A stretch of 64,000 nucleotides of DNA, taken from assembly GCA_039621445.1 (NCBI GenBank), contig CP154957.1, forward strand, positions 248,001 through 312,000. Direction: 5' to 3'. How positions within the stretch are numbered: the first letter of the stretch is position 1; every line of letters begins with the position of its first letter. This document shows positions 21,401 through 30,340 of this stretch, piece by piece. The notes below the pieces were generated by a model, which did no database searches, was not told the DNA's origin, and was given only the letters and a program-made list of their open reading frames with translations. This DNA is from Euglena gracilis (Eukaryota > Euglenida > Euglenophyceae > Euglenales). A program made the position numbers and the translations under genes.

Positions 21401-21660
21401 AGAGTGGACACAGTTTTCTGGCAGAAAACGGTGCTCGTCCACGTGTATGGTGTCAAAAAGTGTCAAAAAACGTGTCCAAAACATGTTTTTTTGACGCTGT
21501 ACACATGGACTGAACACGGTTTTCCACGACGCTGTACATCGTGGACTGAACACGGTTTCAACAAAATCGCGTGTGTTTCCAAGTCGATAGGGGCAAAACC
21601 CTTTTGTTGCTCAACCGTTGGAGGGCCCCAAAATAACAAAATCCCTTGTGCCTACTGCAA
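21401..21660. repeat. Dispersed repeat with GAAAACCGTGTTCGTCCACG units
   Basis: TTTTCTGGCAGAAAACGGTG, GTCCACGTGTAYGGTG and GACGCTGTACA blocks are shared with 26760-26950, and CCTTTTGTTGCT plus GGAGGGCCCCAAAATAA with 26620-26660 and 17.8-17.95 kb. The order of blocks differs between loci. Positions 21661-22070 hold no recognised gene. Confidence 0.65.
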
Positions 21661-22071
21661 AAGAGGGGGAGGATGCCGGTTCTGTCTTGAGCCACGGCCA
21701 AGGAGATTCGGAAGCAATGTGCAAACGGTGCTGGGAAACGGAAGCGCACCCGAGTATTTCAAATGCATGTTTTGTTTGAAGAGTATTTTGGTGTGGGTTT
21801 CTTGCTAGGTATAAGTACATGGCAGATCTTGTGGACAAGGTTTTCCTCTTGATTCGTGACGGTCAAGGGGCTGTTAGCAGGCAACTGTTACTGACTTGCA
21901 TGTCAACGTTGCCGCCAGAGTTGCAAAAGAACTTCATGCAATCCCTTGTGTTACCAAGTCATTTTTGCGTCAAATTCCTTTTGTTGCTGAACCTATTTAG
22001 GTCAAATTGTTGGTTAGGACCCCTTAACACTCCCCCACTTAGAAAAATCTCGGGGAGATTTTCTACACACA

Positions 22072-22160
22072 AATTGTGGCAGAGCCCAGATTTCAGCCTG
22101 AAAACGTGTTCAGGAGGAGGCCCCGAAGGGGGCCCCCTGAACACGTTTTCAGCCACAATT
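22072..22160. repeat. Terminal hairpin of copy 2
   Basis: CCTGAAAACGTGTTCAGG with GAGGCCCC faces GGGGCCCCCTGAACACGTTT, the outer arms ending in AATTGTGGC / GCCACAATT. The left arm keeps an AGAGCCCAGATTTC block that the right arm lacks. Confidence 0.75.
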
Positions 22161-22322
22161 TGTTTAAAAACGTGTTCAGAGCCCGCCAAATGCCTGCCCT
22201 GAAATTGTGGTCATGATTCACGCAAGGGGCCAAAAACGGGAAATGTGAAATTCGGACCCAAAAAACTAATGGAAAACGTGCCTGACCACAGATGCATTAA
22301 TGGAATTCCACGCCGCACGGTA

Positions 22323-22546
22323 AACCCCCCTCCCAAATAACCCCCCCCCCCAAATAACACCCCCCCCCCCAAATAACACATCCCCCTCGGGGGCCGATTT
22401 CGAGCGCCCAAATAACACACACCCCTGTTTTCCTTTGGTTTTGCATGTAAAAATGGCACCCCCCCAAATAACACACCCCGCCTTGGGGCCCCAGTTCGGG
22501 TGCCCAAATAACACACCGGGGGGGGGGTGTTATTTGGGGGGGGGTT
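22323..22546. mobile_element. TA-flanked C-tract element with an empty-site match
   Basis: The left end is AACCCCCCTCCCAAATAAC and the inverted right end AAACCCCCCCCCAAATAACA. TA stands at 22321-22322 and 22547-22548. The flanks CCACGCCGCACGG and CTCTATTTCCAAATCTGG are contiguous around a single TA at 13314-13345, so the insertion and its TA duplication can be read directly. CCCCAAATAACAC words repeat inside. Confidence 0.85.
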
Positions 22547-22753
22547 TACTCTATTTCCAAATCTGGGCCAATTTTCAACAAATTTGGATATCCACCCTAG
22601 TGGTCCCCAAATGGCAAAATTCATTGTCCTGCATGGTTGAAACAGTCATACCAGGACCTTAGGGCCACTTTTGGGCACTTTTGGTGACATTTTTAGGAAT
22701 GAAAACCGGACGCTGGGTTTTGGACAAAACCGGCGTTCCTAACGCCGGGTTTT

Positions 22754-23081
22754 GGGGGTGTACCCCCCGCGACCCCCCCCCCCCGCGACCCCCCCGCGAC
22801 CCCCCCGCGACCCACACATGGAGGGTTTCCGGATCCCAGCAGGTTCCAAAAATGACACCTTAATTAGGAATTGGCACCCAAATTAGGAATCAAAATTGTC
22901 AAAAATGTGTGATAAATTCCTAATTGGATCTATTTTTAGATCCAAAAGTTCTAAAAATAGGTCACATCTGACGTTGTATGTGAGGTCACACCGGTCACAC
23001 GTGACCCATCAAAACTGTCACGTTCCCCCCGCGGTTCCCCCCCCCCCCCCCCCCGACCCCCCCCGCGACTCATACACCCCC
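22754..23081. mobile_element. Non-autonomous element, GGGGGT ends, TTT target duplication, empty-site match
   Basis: The left end is GGGGGTGTACCCCCCGCGAC and the inverted right end GGGGGTGTATGAGTCGCGGG. TTT lies directly outside both ends. The uninterrupted site GCCGGGTTTTAGGACA is at 13473-13487. ATTAGGAATT words inside match the relative at 13924-14268. Confidence 0.8.
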
Positions 23082-23162
23082 TTTAGGACAAAACCGGCGT
23101 CCGGAAAACCCGTGGGGGGGGACGCCGGTTCTGTCCTGAACCCGGCGTCTCAAACGCCGGTT

Positions 23163-23272
23163 TAATGGAAAACGTGTCATTGCCACAAATGCCTTAATGG
23201 AAAACGTGCCTGAACACAGATGCCTTAATGGAAAACGTGTCATTGCCACAGATGCCCTCATGGAAAACGTGT
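23163..23272. repeat. 31-bp array, left array of copy 2
   Basis: TTAATGGAAAACGTGYCATT and GCCACARATGCC units alternate with CTGAACACAGATGCC, the reverse complement of the arrays in copy 1. Confidence 0.85.
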
Positions 23273-23315
23273 CACCCCCCTTTTTTGTTTCTTTTTTTTT
23301 TGCAGCCCTCCCAGT

Positions 23316-23785
23316 ATGGCTAAACACACGGCAAACTTTGTGAATGGTATTTTGCCACCTCCCCCTAGTACGGAATTGTTCCTGGCTGCTCTCGTGGTAT
23401 ACCAGCAAGATGCCAAGAAGCCGAAGGTTGAACCCCTTCATGGCACCTTGCTGGCACAGGGCAACACAAAGAAAAAGTCCGGCTCCGTAGGTGCAGAGCT
23501 TGCTGGTGTTGCCAACTGTTTGGAGTTCGCCAAACTGTGTCAACATCGGCAAGCCTCTTATGCTGGAAGCTGGATGCTTTCTTTGTTGCCTGGACGGGAT
23601 GGGAGCTGGAACCCAGCCTGTTGTTCGATGAGGCGAGCGTCATTGAACAATGTGTGGCTCAACGTGAGCATCAGTCGGGAACTTTGTTCGTTTCAGGGAA
23701 TTGTTCGGCAACCTCGTTTCATACATACGTGAATGCCGTCGCTCGGGCATTCCGCAAACGATCGAGGGAGTTGTTTTTTGTGTAA
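23316..23785 (+). pseudogene. PHD-element protein, copy 2, frameshifted and without the finger core
   Basis: A T-rich tract ending in TTTTGCAG (23305) precedes the ATG and looks like a splice acceptor. The protein opens MAKHTANFVNGILPPPP, then YQQDAKKPKVEPLHGTLLAQ and KKKSGSVGAELAGVANCLEF, close to copy 1. After a frame break near 23565 it continues LLFDEASVIEQCVAQREHQS. Copy 1 and copy 2 then diverge: where copy 1 has the zinc finger, copy 2 has an unrelated stretch of some 60 bp before homology resumes at TTTTTGTGTAAAGCG. Confidence 0.5.
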
Positions 23786-23870
23786 AGCGGGTCGTCTTCC
23801 GTCTTTTGTCTAACACTCCCTGTCGTATTGCTCAAAGGCAACCTCTGGCCGTTTCTTGCGTTGTAGAGTA

Positions 23871-24126
23871 CCCCCCTAGACCTACCTAGTCTAGTCTACC
23901 CCCCCCTTTATGTGACCCCCCCCCTTTATTGAGCATTTGGGTCCGGGGAAAATTTTTTTCATGCGCCGAAGGCGCCGAAATTTTTTTTGCCCTCTTCCTA
24001 AATACATTTTTAACCCCCCCTCATTTGACCCCCCCCCCCCTTACTTGAGCATTTGGGGGGTCCGTTGGCCCGTGGGTGTGCTCAAATAGGGGGGGGTAGT
24101 CTAGTCTAGACCTACCTAATCTAGGG
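23871..24126. mobile_element. TA-flanked C-tract element (CTAGTCTAG subfamily)
   Basis: The left end is CCCCCCTAGACCTACCTAGT, then CTAGTCTACCCCCCCC. The inverted right end has CCCTAGATTAGGTAGGTC, then TAGACTAGACTACCCCCCC. TA is at 23869-23870 and 24127-24128. The flanks GTTGTAGAG and GAGGACCACCCGGC both occur in copy 1 of the PHD element (about 11700-11745, minus strand) without this insert. Confidence 0.7.
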
Positions 24127-24179
24127 TAGAGGACCACCCGGCCACTCAACCTGTCGCCGAATTTTCATGACAACGATTT

Positions 24180-24345
24180 TTTGATTGCCACAGATGCCCT
24201 AATGGAAAACGTGCCTGACCACAGATGCCCTAATGGAAAACGTGTCATTGCCACAGATGCCTTAATGGAAAACGTGCCTGAACACAGATGCCTTAATGGA
24301 AAACGTGTCATGCCACAAATGCCCTCATGGAAAACGTGTTCATGA
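24180..24345. repeat. 31-bp array, right array of copy 2
   Basis: CCTAATGGAAAACGTGCCTG and ACCACAGATGCC units, in the same orientation as 23163-23272. The array leads into the CATGACCACGAATTTCAGGG end block of the element. Confidence 0.85.
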
Positions 24346-24395
24346 CCACGAATTTCAGGGCAGGCATTTGGCGAGCTGAACACGTTTTTAATAAC

Positions 24396-24804
24396 CAAAG
24401 TAGAAAGGAGGGGTCTGAACAAAAGAAACAAGTTCGGGGGGCACTTTCACCCGTGTTGTCTGTGTTGCACAGAGAGGGCTGGTACCAATTTTCGGGTGCG
24501 TTCCATGCCAATTTCGTCTTTTTGTACATACCTACCATGTCTCCCCCCCCGAGTTAGTCACCCCCCCCCCCTGGAAGGGAAAGTACAGCAACACATGCCA
24601 GCTGCTGCTGAGGGGTTGAGTACAACTCCCGAGCATCAATACACCAGCGTGCCCACCCAAAAAGCATTTGTCCAATGTGGCGTGCTGCACCCATGAGCTG
24701 CGCATACCCCCATGTGATCTGTGAAACAATTTAGGGCAGCCATTCGTTCCCGACGGTAATTCTTTTTCTGGCACTAAGTCGGGTGGAGGAATTTCACCAG
24801 AGTC
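24396..24804. other. No gene; truncated C-tract element end
   Basis: TA at 24533-24534 is followed by CCATGTCTCCCCCCCC and CGAGTTAGTCACCC, the left end of the subfamily at 20938-21026, with no right end found. The rest is unrecognised. Confidence 0.4.
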
Positions 24805-24821
24805 ATGGCACAAAGTGGGGC

Positions 24822-25020
24822 CCCCTCACCCACCCCTCACCCTCACCCACCCCTCACCCACCCCTCACCCACCCCTCACCCACCCCTCACCCACCCCTCA
24901 CCCACCCCTCACCCACCCCTCACCCACCCCTCACCCACCCCTCACCCCTCAGCCACCCACCCCTCACCCCACCCCTCACCCCACCCCTCACCCCACCCCT
25001 CACCCCCACCCCCCCCCCCC
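24822..25020. repeat. CACCCCT / CACCCA simple array
   Basis: CTCACCCACCC repeats about 15 times, changing to CTCACCCCACCC toward the right and ending in a C run. A related but less regular CACCCCCC array is at 25510-25712. The open frames here are repeat read-through. Confidence 0.9.
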
Positions 25021-25083
25021 CCACCATAGTCCCGGAAATGTGGGTGTTATTTCTTCTGATCGATCATTTTCTGTGCAAATCGC

Positions 25084-25500
25084 GGAACATATTCAATTGT
25101 TCAAGTGCCCGGGGGGGGGCTCCCGCCCCCCCCCGGACCCCCCCCGGCAAAAAAAATAACCTCATCCTTGTCTACCGGTCTTTTTTGTGGCCAAATCGCG
25201 CTCTGTGGTCAAATCGCGCGGCGTATGAAACTGCTCGATTGCCCGGGGGGGGGCTCCCGCCCCCCCCCCCCCGGACCCCCCCCGGCAAAAATAATAACCT
25301 CATCCTTGTCTACCGTTTTTTTTTTGTGGCCAAATCGCGCTCTGTGGTCAAATCGCGCGGCGTATGAAACTGCTCGATTGCCCGGGGGGGGGGTTCCCCC
25401 CCCCCCCCCCGGACCCCCCCCGGCAAAAAAAATAACCTCATCCTTGTCTACCGGTCATTTTTGTGGCCAAATCGCGCTCTGTGGTCAAATCGCGCCCACC
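25084..25500. repeat. 138-bp tandem repeat, three copies
   Basis: The blocks TAACCTCATCCTTGTCTACC and GTGGCCAAATCGCGCTCTGT recur at about 25155, 25295 and 25433. Each unit contains a G8-C13 fold-back, a very strong potential hairpin. Confidence 0.9.
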
Positions 25501-25861
25501 CCAACCTCACGCACCAAAACTCACCCGCCACCGCTCACCCCCCCCTCACCCCCCCTCACCCCTCCCCTCACCCCACCCCTTACCCCACCCCTCACCCCCC
25601 TCACCCCCCCCTCACCCCCCCTCACCCCTCTCCCCTCGCCCCCCCCCTCACCCCCCTCCCCACCCCCCCCTCACCCCCCCTCACCCCCCCCCCTCACCCA
25701 CCCCTCACCCCGGGTGGGGGGCCCCACTTTGTGCCATATGTGTTTCACCAAGCAAAGCGTCGGCTTCCTCGGATGGAGACTTCACCTTTTGGAGGGCATC
25801 CAAAAACTCCTTTACCGTGGCATCTAGCACTCACCGAGGTTAGCCAGGCGCAACATAGCTA

Positions 25862-26006
25862 CCATGCCCCCGCCCATAAAAGACCCCCCCCCCCTGGGAG
25901 CCAAAATCCCAGGGGGGGGTCTTATATGGGGGGGGGGGGGGCGGTCCCCACAAAAGGGCCAGCTTTCGCCCAGCCAGGGGCCGGGCGCTTTATATCGGGG
26001 TCATGG
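25862..26006. mobile_element. TA-flanked C-tract element (ATAAAAGACC subfamily)
   Basis: The left end is CCATGCCCCCGCCCATAAAA and the inverted right end CCATGACCCCGATATAAAGC. TA is at 25860-25861 and 26007-26008. The centre is a hairpin CCCCCCTGGGAG / CCCAGGGGGG. 145 bp. Confidence 0.7.
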
Positions 26007-26008
26007 TA

Positions 26009-26595
26009 TTTGGGAGGGGTCCCTTCACCAAAGAGCTAACACTGACCCCATGCATAGGGAAAGTGGAAGTGGAAGGTACCGATGGCAATCATTGGAGACG
26101 GTCAGACGCAGAAAAGACAATGGCACCAAACTGGCCACAAGAATGTGGCCTCCAAACTGCACCAAACTGGCCCAAAACTGTTGCACCAAACTGCCACAAG
26201 ATGTGGCACCAAACTGGCCCCAAGATATGGCCCCCAAAAAGTCACATTTTTTTTTTGCACTTTGGAAAAACACAAAAACAAACCAAGCGAAAAACCCAAC
26301 ATCATGACAAACTGTTTGTGAAATCTGTCGACAGACTGCGATTTTATTGTCGATCTCTTGTTGAAATCTTCACCACATTTCACTTAATTTCAATATCATG
26401 CCTTGGCTTGAACAATCTCTTCTACACCACTGACATCAATTCACACCAGCTCCACCTGTGTTGAAAAAACACAATTGTGCACCAAAGCAGGGTCAGGGTC
26501 ATTCATGTCTTCATTCATGTCTCCATGGAGGTCAATCTCCTGGGACCAGGGACTTCTTCTCATTCGACGGAGGCATATCCTACCCAGTACAAAAT
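26009..26595. repeat. Minisatellite relatives of the 24-bp repeat, then no recognised feature
   Basis: CACCAAACTGGCCACAAGATG-type units lie at 26115-26245 and end, as at 16905-16930, in CCAAAAAGTCA. Between 26246 and 26595 nothing was recognised. Confidence 0.6.
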
Positions 26596-26599
26596 GTCC

Positions 26600-26950
26600 G
26601 TATTTTGGGGCGCAAATCCCTTTTGTTGCTGAACTTTTGGAGGGCCCCAAAATAAAAAAATCCCTTGCATTTCCGAGTCATTTTGGGGGGCAAATTGTTC
26701 AATTTTTTTGGTGAAAAGACGGGATCACAAATCAAAATTGAAACCGGGTTTGTAGTCACGATGTACAGCGTCATGAGGAAAACCGTGTTCAAGTCCACGT
26801 GATTCGTGCAAAAAATTGCGGTTATAGTGAACACGTGTACAAAAATGGGGGAGCACGTTTTTTTTTGGACAAAAAACGTGTTCGGAACACGGTTTTCTGG
26901 CAGAAAACCGTGTTCGTCCACGTGTACGGTGCCAAAAAACGTGTTCACTT
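26600..26950. repeat. Dispersed repeat shared with 21.4-21.66 kb
   Basis: TCCCTTTTGTTGCTGAACTT with GGAGGGCCCCAAAATAA (26620-26655) and GGTTTTCTGGCAGAAAACCG with GTCCACGTGTACGGTG (26885-26930) correspond to 21401-21660. The hairpin ACACGGTTTTCTGGCAGAAA and mirror is near perfect. Confidence 0.65.
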
Positions 26951-27017
26951 TTGGATGTTTTTTTTTTCAGTGTATTCTCTCGTTTTTAAACTCCCCGCTT
27001 TCCCGCTTTCGTTCCTA

Positions 27018-27500
27018 CCATGCCCCCCCCCACCCCCCCCATATAAAACCCGCCCCCATATTAGACCCCCCTCATCCTGGGAAAATTTTTTTCGGACCAA
27101 AAATACGAAAGGGAAGTACACCAATTCCTCTTCACAGCCATATCTATGCGCCAGTTGACGTTGGCTTTCAAGCCGCGGGCCAAAGTTCCACAAGGGGGGG
27201 AAGTGATTTTGGCAAGTGATGCAAATGAGGAGGTCATTTTAACTCCAGCCCCCGGTGGTGGTGGAACAAGATTCGTCATCCCGACGGACTCTCACCGCCG
27301 ATGCCAAACTTGAAATCATCAAGCTGTGCAAGAAAATTTGCCTTTTGTCTGGAACTGACTCATTCAGTACCGAGCAGCTCATTCAGAAAGACAGACCGTG
27401 GAACAGCACCCTGAAATTAAAGAGAGCGGTCAGCTATGCCGGGTTCAGGACAGAACCAGAACCGGCGTCCCCCCCTTTTCTTAAACCGGCTTTTTAGGGA
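27018..27500 (+). other. Truncated C-tract element end and a possible exon remnant
   Basis: TA (27016-27017) then CCATG and C-tract/ATATAAAACC words mark a left end without a right end. From ATG 27144 a short frame reads MRQLTLAFKPRAKVPQGGEV and ILASDANEEVILTPAPGGGG before a stop. Another frame continues LTADAKLEIIKLCKKICLLS. Composition is protein-like but no family was recognised. An ACGCCGG palindrome follows at 27436-27525. Confidence 0.3.
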
Positions 27501-27565
27501 CGCCGGGTTTAAAACAAAACCGTGTTCACCCCCTTCGGGCCAGGGAGGACTTAGAAATACACATA

Positions 27566-27876
27566 CCCTCACCCCCCCCATTTGGTAAATGGCCGGGCTC
27601 CTTCAGACCCCCAATTAGCCAATTTGGGGGGGGACAATTAGGGGGGGGGCTTGAGGACCCCTACCCCCAAATTTTTTCCCTGTGCAAAATTTGTCGATTT
27701 TTTGAGCATAGTTGGATTGGTCATGACTTTTCCTTATCCGGCGAATTTTAAAATTTTCGAAACGGACATTTTTGGAGATTTTCTGAGCTCTTTTTGCGGC
27801 CTTGCTGAAATTGGCCGGTCTTGTCCCGGAGGCCAGTTAGCCAATTAGGGGGGGGGGCAAATAGGGGGGGTGAGGG
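27566..27876. mobile_element. TA-flanked C-tract element (TACCCTCAC subfamily)
   Basis: The left end is CCCTCACCCCCCCCATTTGG and the inverted right end CCCTCACCCCCCCTATTTGC. TA is at 27564-27565 and 27877-27878. Internal AATTAG and AATTGG words sit between G tracts. 311 bp, no gene. From 27879 to 28550 nothing else was recognised apart from the GGCGCC hairpin at 28405-28430. Confidence 0.7.
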
Positions 27877-28555
27877 TATTTGTGTTCCCCTTCAGGCTTT
27901 CTTCAGCACAATGATGAGCGGTTCCCTCGCCGTTGTAGTTTGCAACGCTTTGCCCGCTAGCCCAACCAGTGCCCAATTTTTGGCAGGGTTGGGGCCGCCT
28001 TGGAGACAAAAAAATTCGAAAAATTATTTTTCCAAATATTTGTCCGCAATCTTTTTAACTCGGGAAATATGTAGCATAGTTGGCCCATGCCGAGCCCCCC
28101 CCCCCCCCACGGGGAACCCCTCTGTGGTCTAAAACGAGTTTTTTTTCTTGGCCAAGAAGGGGGTGAAAACCGGTGTTTTTTTTTTTGGCTCTTCTTGGCA
28201 AATTATGGCTCAGCCAAATTTTACTGACATTTTTTCTCTTCGATTTTTTTTTGGATTTTCAATGGCATTTTTTTTTTTGCTTCAAAACTTCTCAAAATCA
28301 AAATTTTGAGAAAATGTCGAATTTTTGGAAGGTGTGAAAAAATGGGTTTTGAGGGGTTTTTGGGGGGACCTCCCATATGGTCCCCAAAATGGGTCAAAAA
28401 TGTCACCCGGCGCAGAAGGCGCCGGAAAATTTTTTCAGGTCCGAAAATTGGTGCTCCCGGAATTACGGGAAGAGGTGGTGGGGGGCGGTCCTTAAGGGGG
28501 CGGTCCTTAACTGAAAAAGAATTCCCATCCCTTACGGACCGCCCTGACTGAAAAT

Positions 28556-28685
28556 TGTGCATGGATTTCCGGGCAGGCGCCAAACCAGAACACAAATTTC
28601 ACGGCAGGCGCCAAACCTGAACACAAATTTCAGGGCAGGCGCCGAGGCTGAACACGAATTTCAGGGCAGGCGCCAAAAAAGTGCG
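28556..28685. repeat. About 32-bp array GGCAGGCGCC...TGAACACAAATTTC
   Basis: Four units with few changes. The mirror-image array lies at 30206-30335. Confidence 0.8.
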
Positions 28686-28770
28686 CCAAACATAAAAAAA
28701 TGTCGCGTGCGCGTGACGTGAAGCATGAACACAAACACGTCGCGTGCGCGGGGCAGGCTCTGAACACGAA

Positions 28771-28873
28771 TTGTGCCCGAGGCCAGCGTTCAGCCTGAAA
28801 GCGGGTTCACGGGGCCGCCTTCGGCGGTCCCGTGGGTGAACCCGCTTTCAGCGAAAGCTGGGCTCGGGCACAA
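28771..28873. repeat. Hairpin with TTGTGCCCGAG / CTCGGGCACAA arms
   Basis: The stem includes CTGAAAGCGGGTTCACGGG and its mirror around GCCGCCTTCGGCGG. Its design matches 12621-12728 with substituted bases on both arms, so pairing is kept while sequence changed. Confidence 0.8.
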
Positions 28874-29350
28874 TTTTTTAGTAGAAAGTTCACGGGGGTC
28901 CCGGACCCCCTCCCCTTCCCCCTCCTGCCTGACCCAACGGTGAACTTCACTGGTAAAGTTCATCACATGAGCACTTTTTTTGGCCAAAAATGGCCAAAAA
29001 TGACAGCCCCCGTGCCTACATTTTAAGAGCGGGATGGACAGTAAAAAGAATTTAAATATGCATAGCAGACAAGGTTTCTGGAAGTTTTTCAATAAGAAGA
29101 TTTATAAAATTGAAGAAATTAATCATTTGCCTATTTCTCTCTCTTTTTCTCTAAATACAGCAAAAAAATAACAATAATCGGTTTCTGGACCTTTTTTGGC
29201 CAATTCCACGTTTAGCCTTCCAATCGAGGGAAATTTGGGATTATCGAAGGTGTTCCCCCTGTGACCAGGTCTCCTCACGGGAGGTTCTTGCCTCCGGATC
29301 CCACTCCCGCACCCCCTTTCCCCCAAAAGAAGAAATGTGTGCGTTCTGTG

Positions 29351-29827
29351 CATACATCTTTCTAAGGTTTTGCGAACCCCCCCCGGGGGGGGGGGCGGCT
29401 GCAGCCAGCCCCGATTTGGGCCCAGCCCAGCCGCAGCAGCACCCCCCCCCCGGGGGGGTGCTGCTAGCCCAGCTAGCCAGCCCCTTTTTTGGGGGTCCAG
29501 CCCAAAATTTTTCGGCGCAAAGCGCCGAAATTTTTTGAAAAACTGTGTTCAAAAGTGGTCAAAAATGGGGTTTGGGGGGCGTTTGGGGCATTTTTGGGGG
29601 GTTTCAGATGCAACATTTTTTCAAAACTGTGTTCTGCAGGTCATTTTTGGGCATTTTTCCGATTTCAGTCCAGCTCGCCCGGTTCGGGTCCAGCCGGGGC
29701 CCAGCCCCCCCCCCCCCCCCCCCCCCCGGGGGGGGGGGGCGGGCTAGCCAGCCCAAATTTCTAGCCAGCCCAAATTTCTAGCCCTAGCCCAGCACCCCCC
29801 CCCCCGGGGTCCTTAAAGAGATGTATG
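29351..29827. mobile_element. 477-bp element with 8-bp target duplication GTTCTGTG
   Basis: The left end is CATACATCTTTCTAAGG and the inverted right end CATACATCTCTTTAAGGACC. GTTCTGTG is exactly repeated outside both ends (29343-29350, 29828-29835). Inside are CAGCCCAGCCGCAGC, C/G tracts and an AAATTTTTCGGCGC hairpin. Relatives: 3607-3865 and 33674-34077; a related internal CTGGCTGG segment is at 51540-51620. An 8-bp duplication fits hAT or P superfamilies; no transposase is present. Confidence 0.8.
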
Positions 29828-29870
29828 GTTCTGTGGGGTGTCGATCCTCAAAAAACCATCCTGTGTAAAA

Positions 29871-29993
29871 ATGAACAAGGTGGCTTGTGACCCCTGTGGC
29901 TTGTCCTACCACTTCCGTTGCCAGGATTTGAGGCGGCCACCAATATACGCTTCGTTCCTTTCCAAAAGTTGCCGTGGTCCAGAAAACCCATGA
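29871..29993 (+). pseudogene. PHD-like finger fragment, copy 3
   Basis: From ATG 29871 the frame reads MNKVACDPCGLSYHFRCQDL then RRPPIYASFLSKSC, closely matching the finger of copy 1 (VVCDACGLAYHFHCQDL). The first Cys of the last CxxC pair is Ser here, so the zinc site is damaged. A stop follows nine codons later. Only this fragment of the protein is preserved. Confidence 0.6.
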
Positions 29994-30205
29994 AGTGTAT
30001 CTCTGACCACTCCTATATGCGCTGTTTTTTTATTTTTTTATTTTTGACCAAAAGGTCAGTCACGGTTTCTTATATTTCCCACGACTTGCCTCACACGTTG
30101 AGGACCCATGGAACCAGCTGTCGTAGTCAATGAAATCACGTTTTTGTGCCCTGGAGACCAATGACCTTTTCAAACTCGATATCCTACGCCGCATACCCCG
30201 GCGCC

Positions 30206-30335
30206 TGCCCTGAAATTCATGTTCAGGTTTGGCGCCTGCCCTGAAATCCGTGTTCAGGTTTGGCGCCTGCCTTGAAATCCATGTTCATGAACACGAATTT
30301 CAAGGCAGGCGCGGGGCAGGCTGAACACGGTTTTA
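30206..30335. repeat. Inverse of the 28556-28685 array
   Basis: GGCGCCTGCCCTGAAATTCA and TGTTCAGGTTT units repeat about three times, then flip once at GTTCATGAACAC. Confidence 0.8.
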
Positions 30336-30340
30336 AACGG

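Larger units (their letters stand above)
22070..24395 (+). mobile_element. PHD-finger element, copy 2, with nested insertions
   Basis: A hairpin (22072-22160) is followed by TTTAAAAACGTGTTCAGA and CCGCCAAATGCCTGCCC (22163-22200); the inverse of these blocks closes the copy at 24330-24393. Inside are satellite and ACGCCGG sequence like 13303-13565, two nested elements there (22323-22546, 22754-23081), the gene copy (23316), another nested element (23871-24126) and two 31-bp arrays. It is inverted relative to copy 1. Confidence 0.6.
24807..25735. mobile_element. 0.93-kb inverted-repeat element made of tandem arrays
   Basis: The left end GGCACAAAGTGGGGCCCCC is repeated in inverse at 25735-25717, and AT stands outside both ends. 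The whole interior consists of (CACCCCT)n arrays at both sides and a 138-bp repeat in three copies. There is no gene. It resembles the 7818-9280 element in wrapping satellites inside terminal repeats, though the ends belong to a different family. Confidence 0.6.
28556..30340 (+). mobile_element. PHD-finger element, copy 3, degenerate
   Basis: Tandem units (GGCAGGCGCCAAACC with TGAACACAAATTTCA) at 28556-28685 are repeated in inverse at 30206-30335, so they bracket the copy. Inside are a terminal-type hairpin (28771-28873), the finger fragment (29871-29993) and an 8-bp-duplication element (29351-29827). It differs from copies 1 and 2 in its terminal arrays; the common features are the TGAACAC/GTGTTCA words, the hairpin and the finger. 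Confidence 0.45.

Noticed and set aside
24807-25735. CRISPR-like array of repeats
   Set aside because: The units are contiguous, without unique spacers, and the setting is eukaryotic.
24783-25843. Long Pro/His/Thr-rich ORFs
   Set aside because: They are translations of the CACCCCT array and the 138-bp repeat inside an inverted-repeat element.
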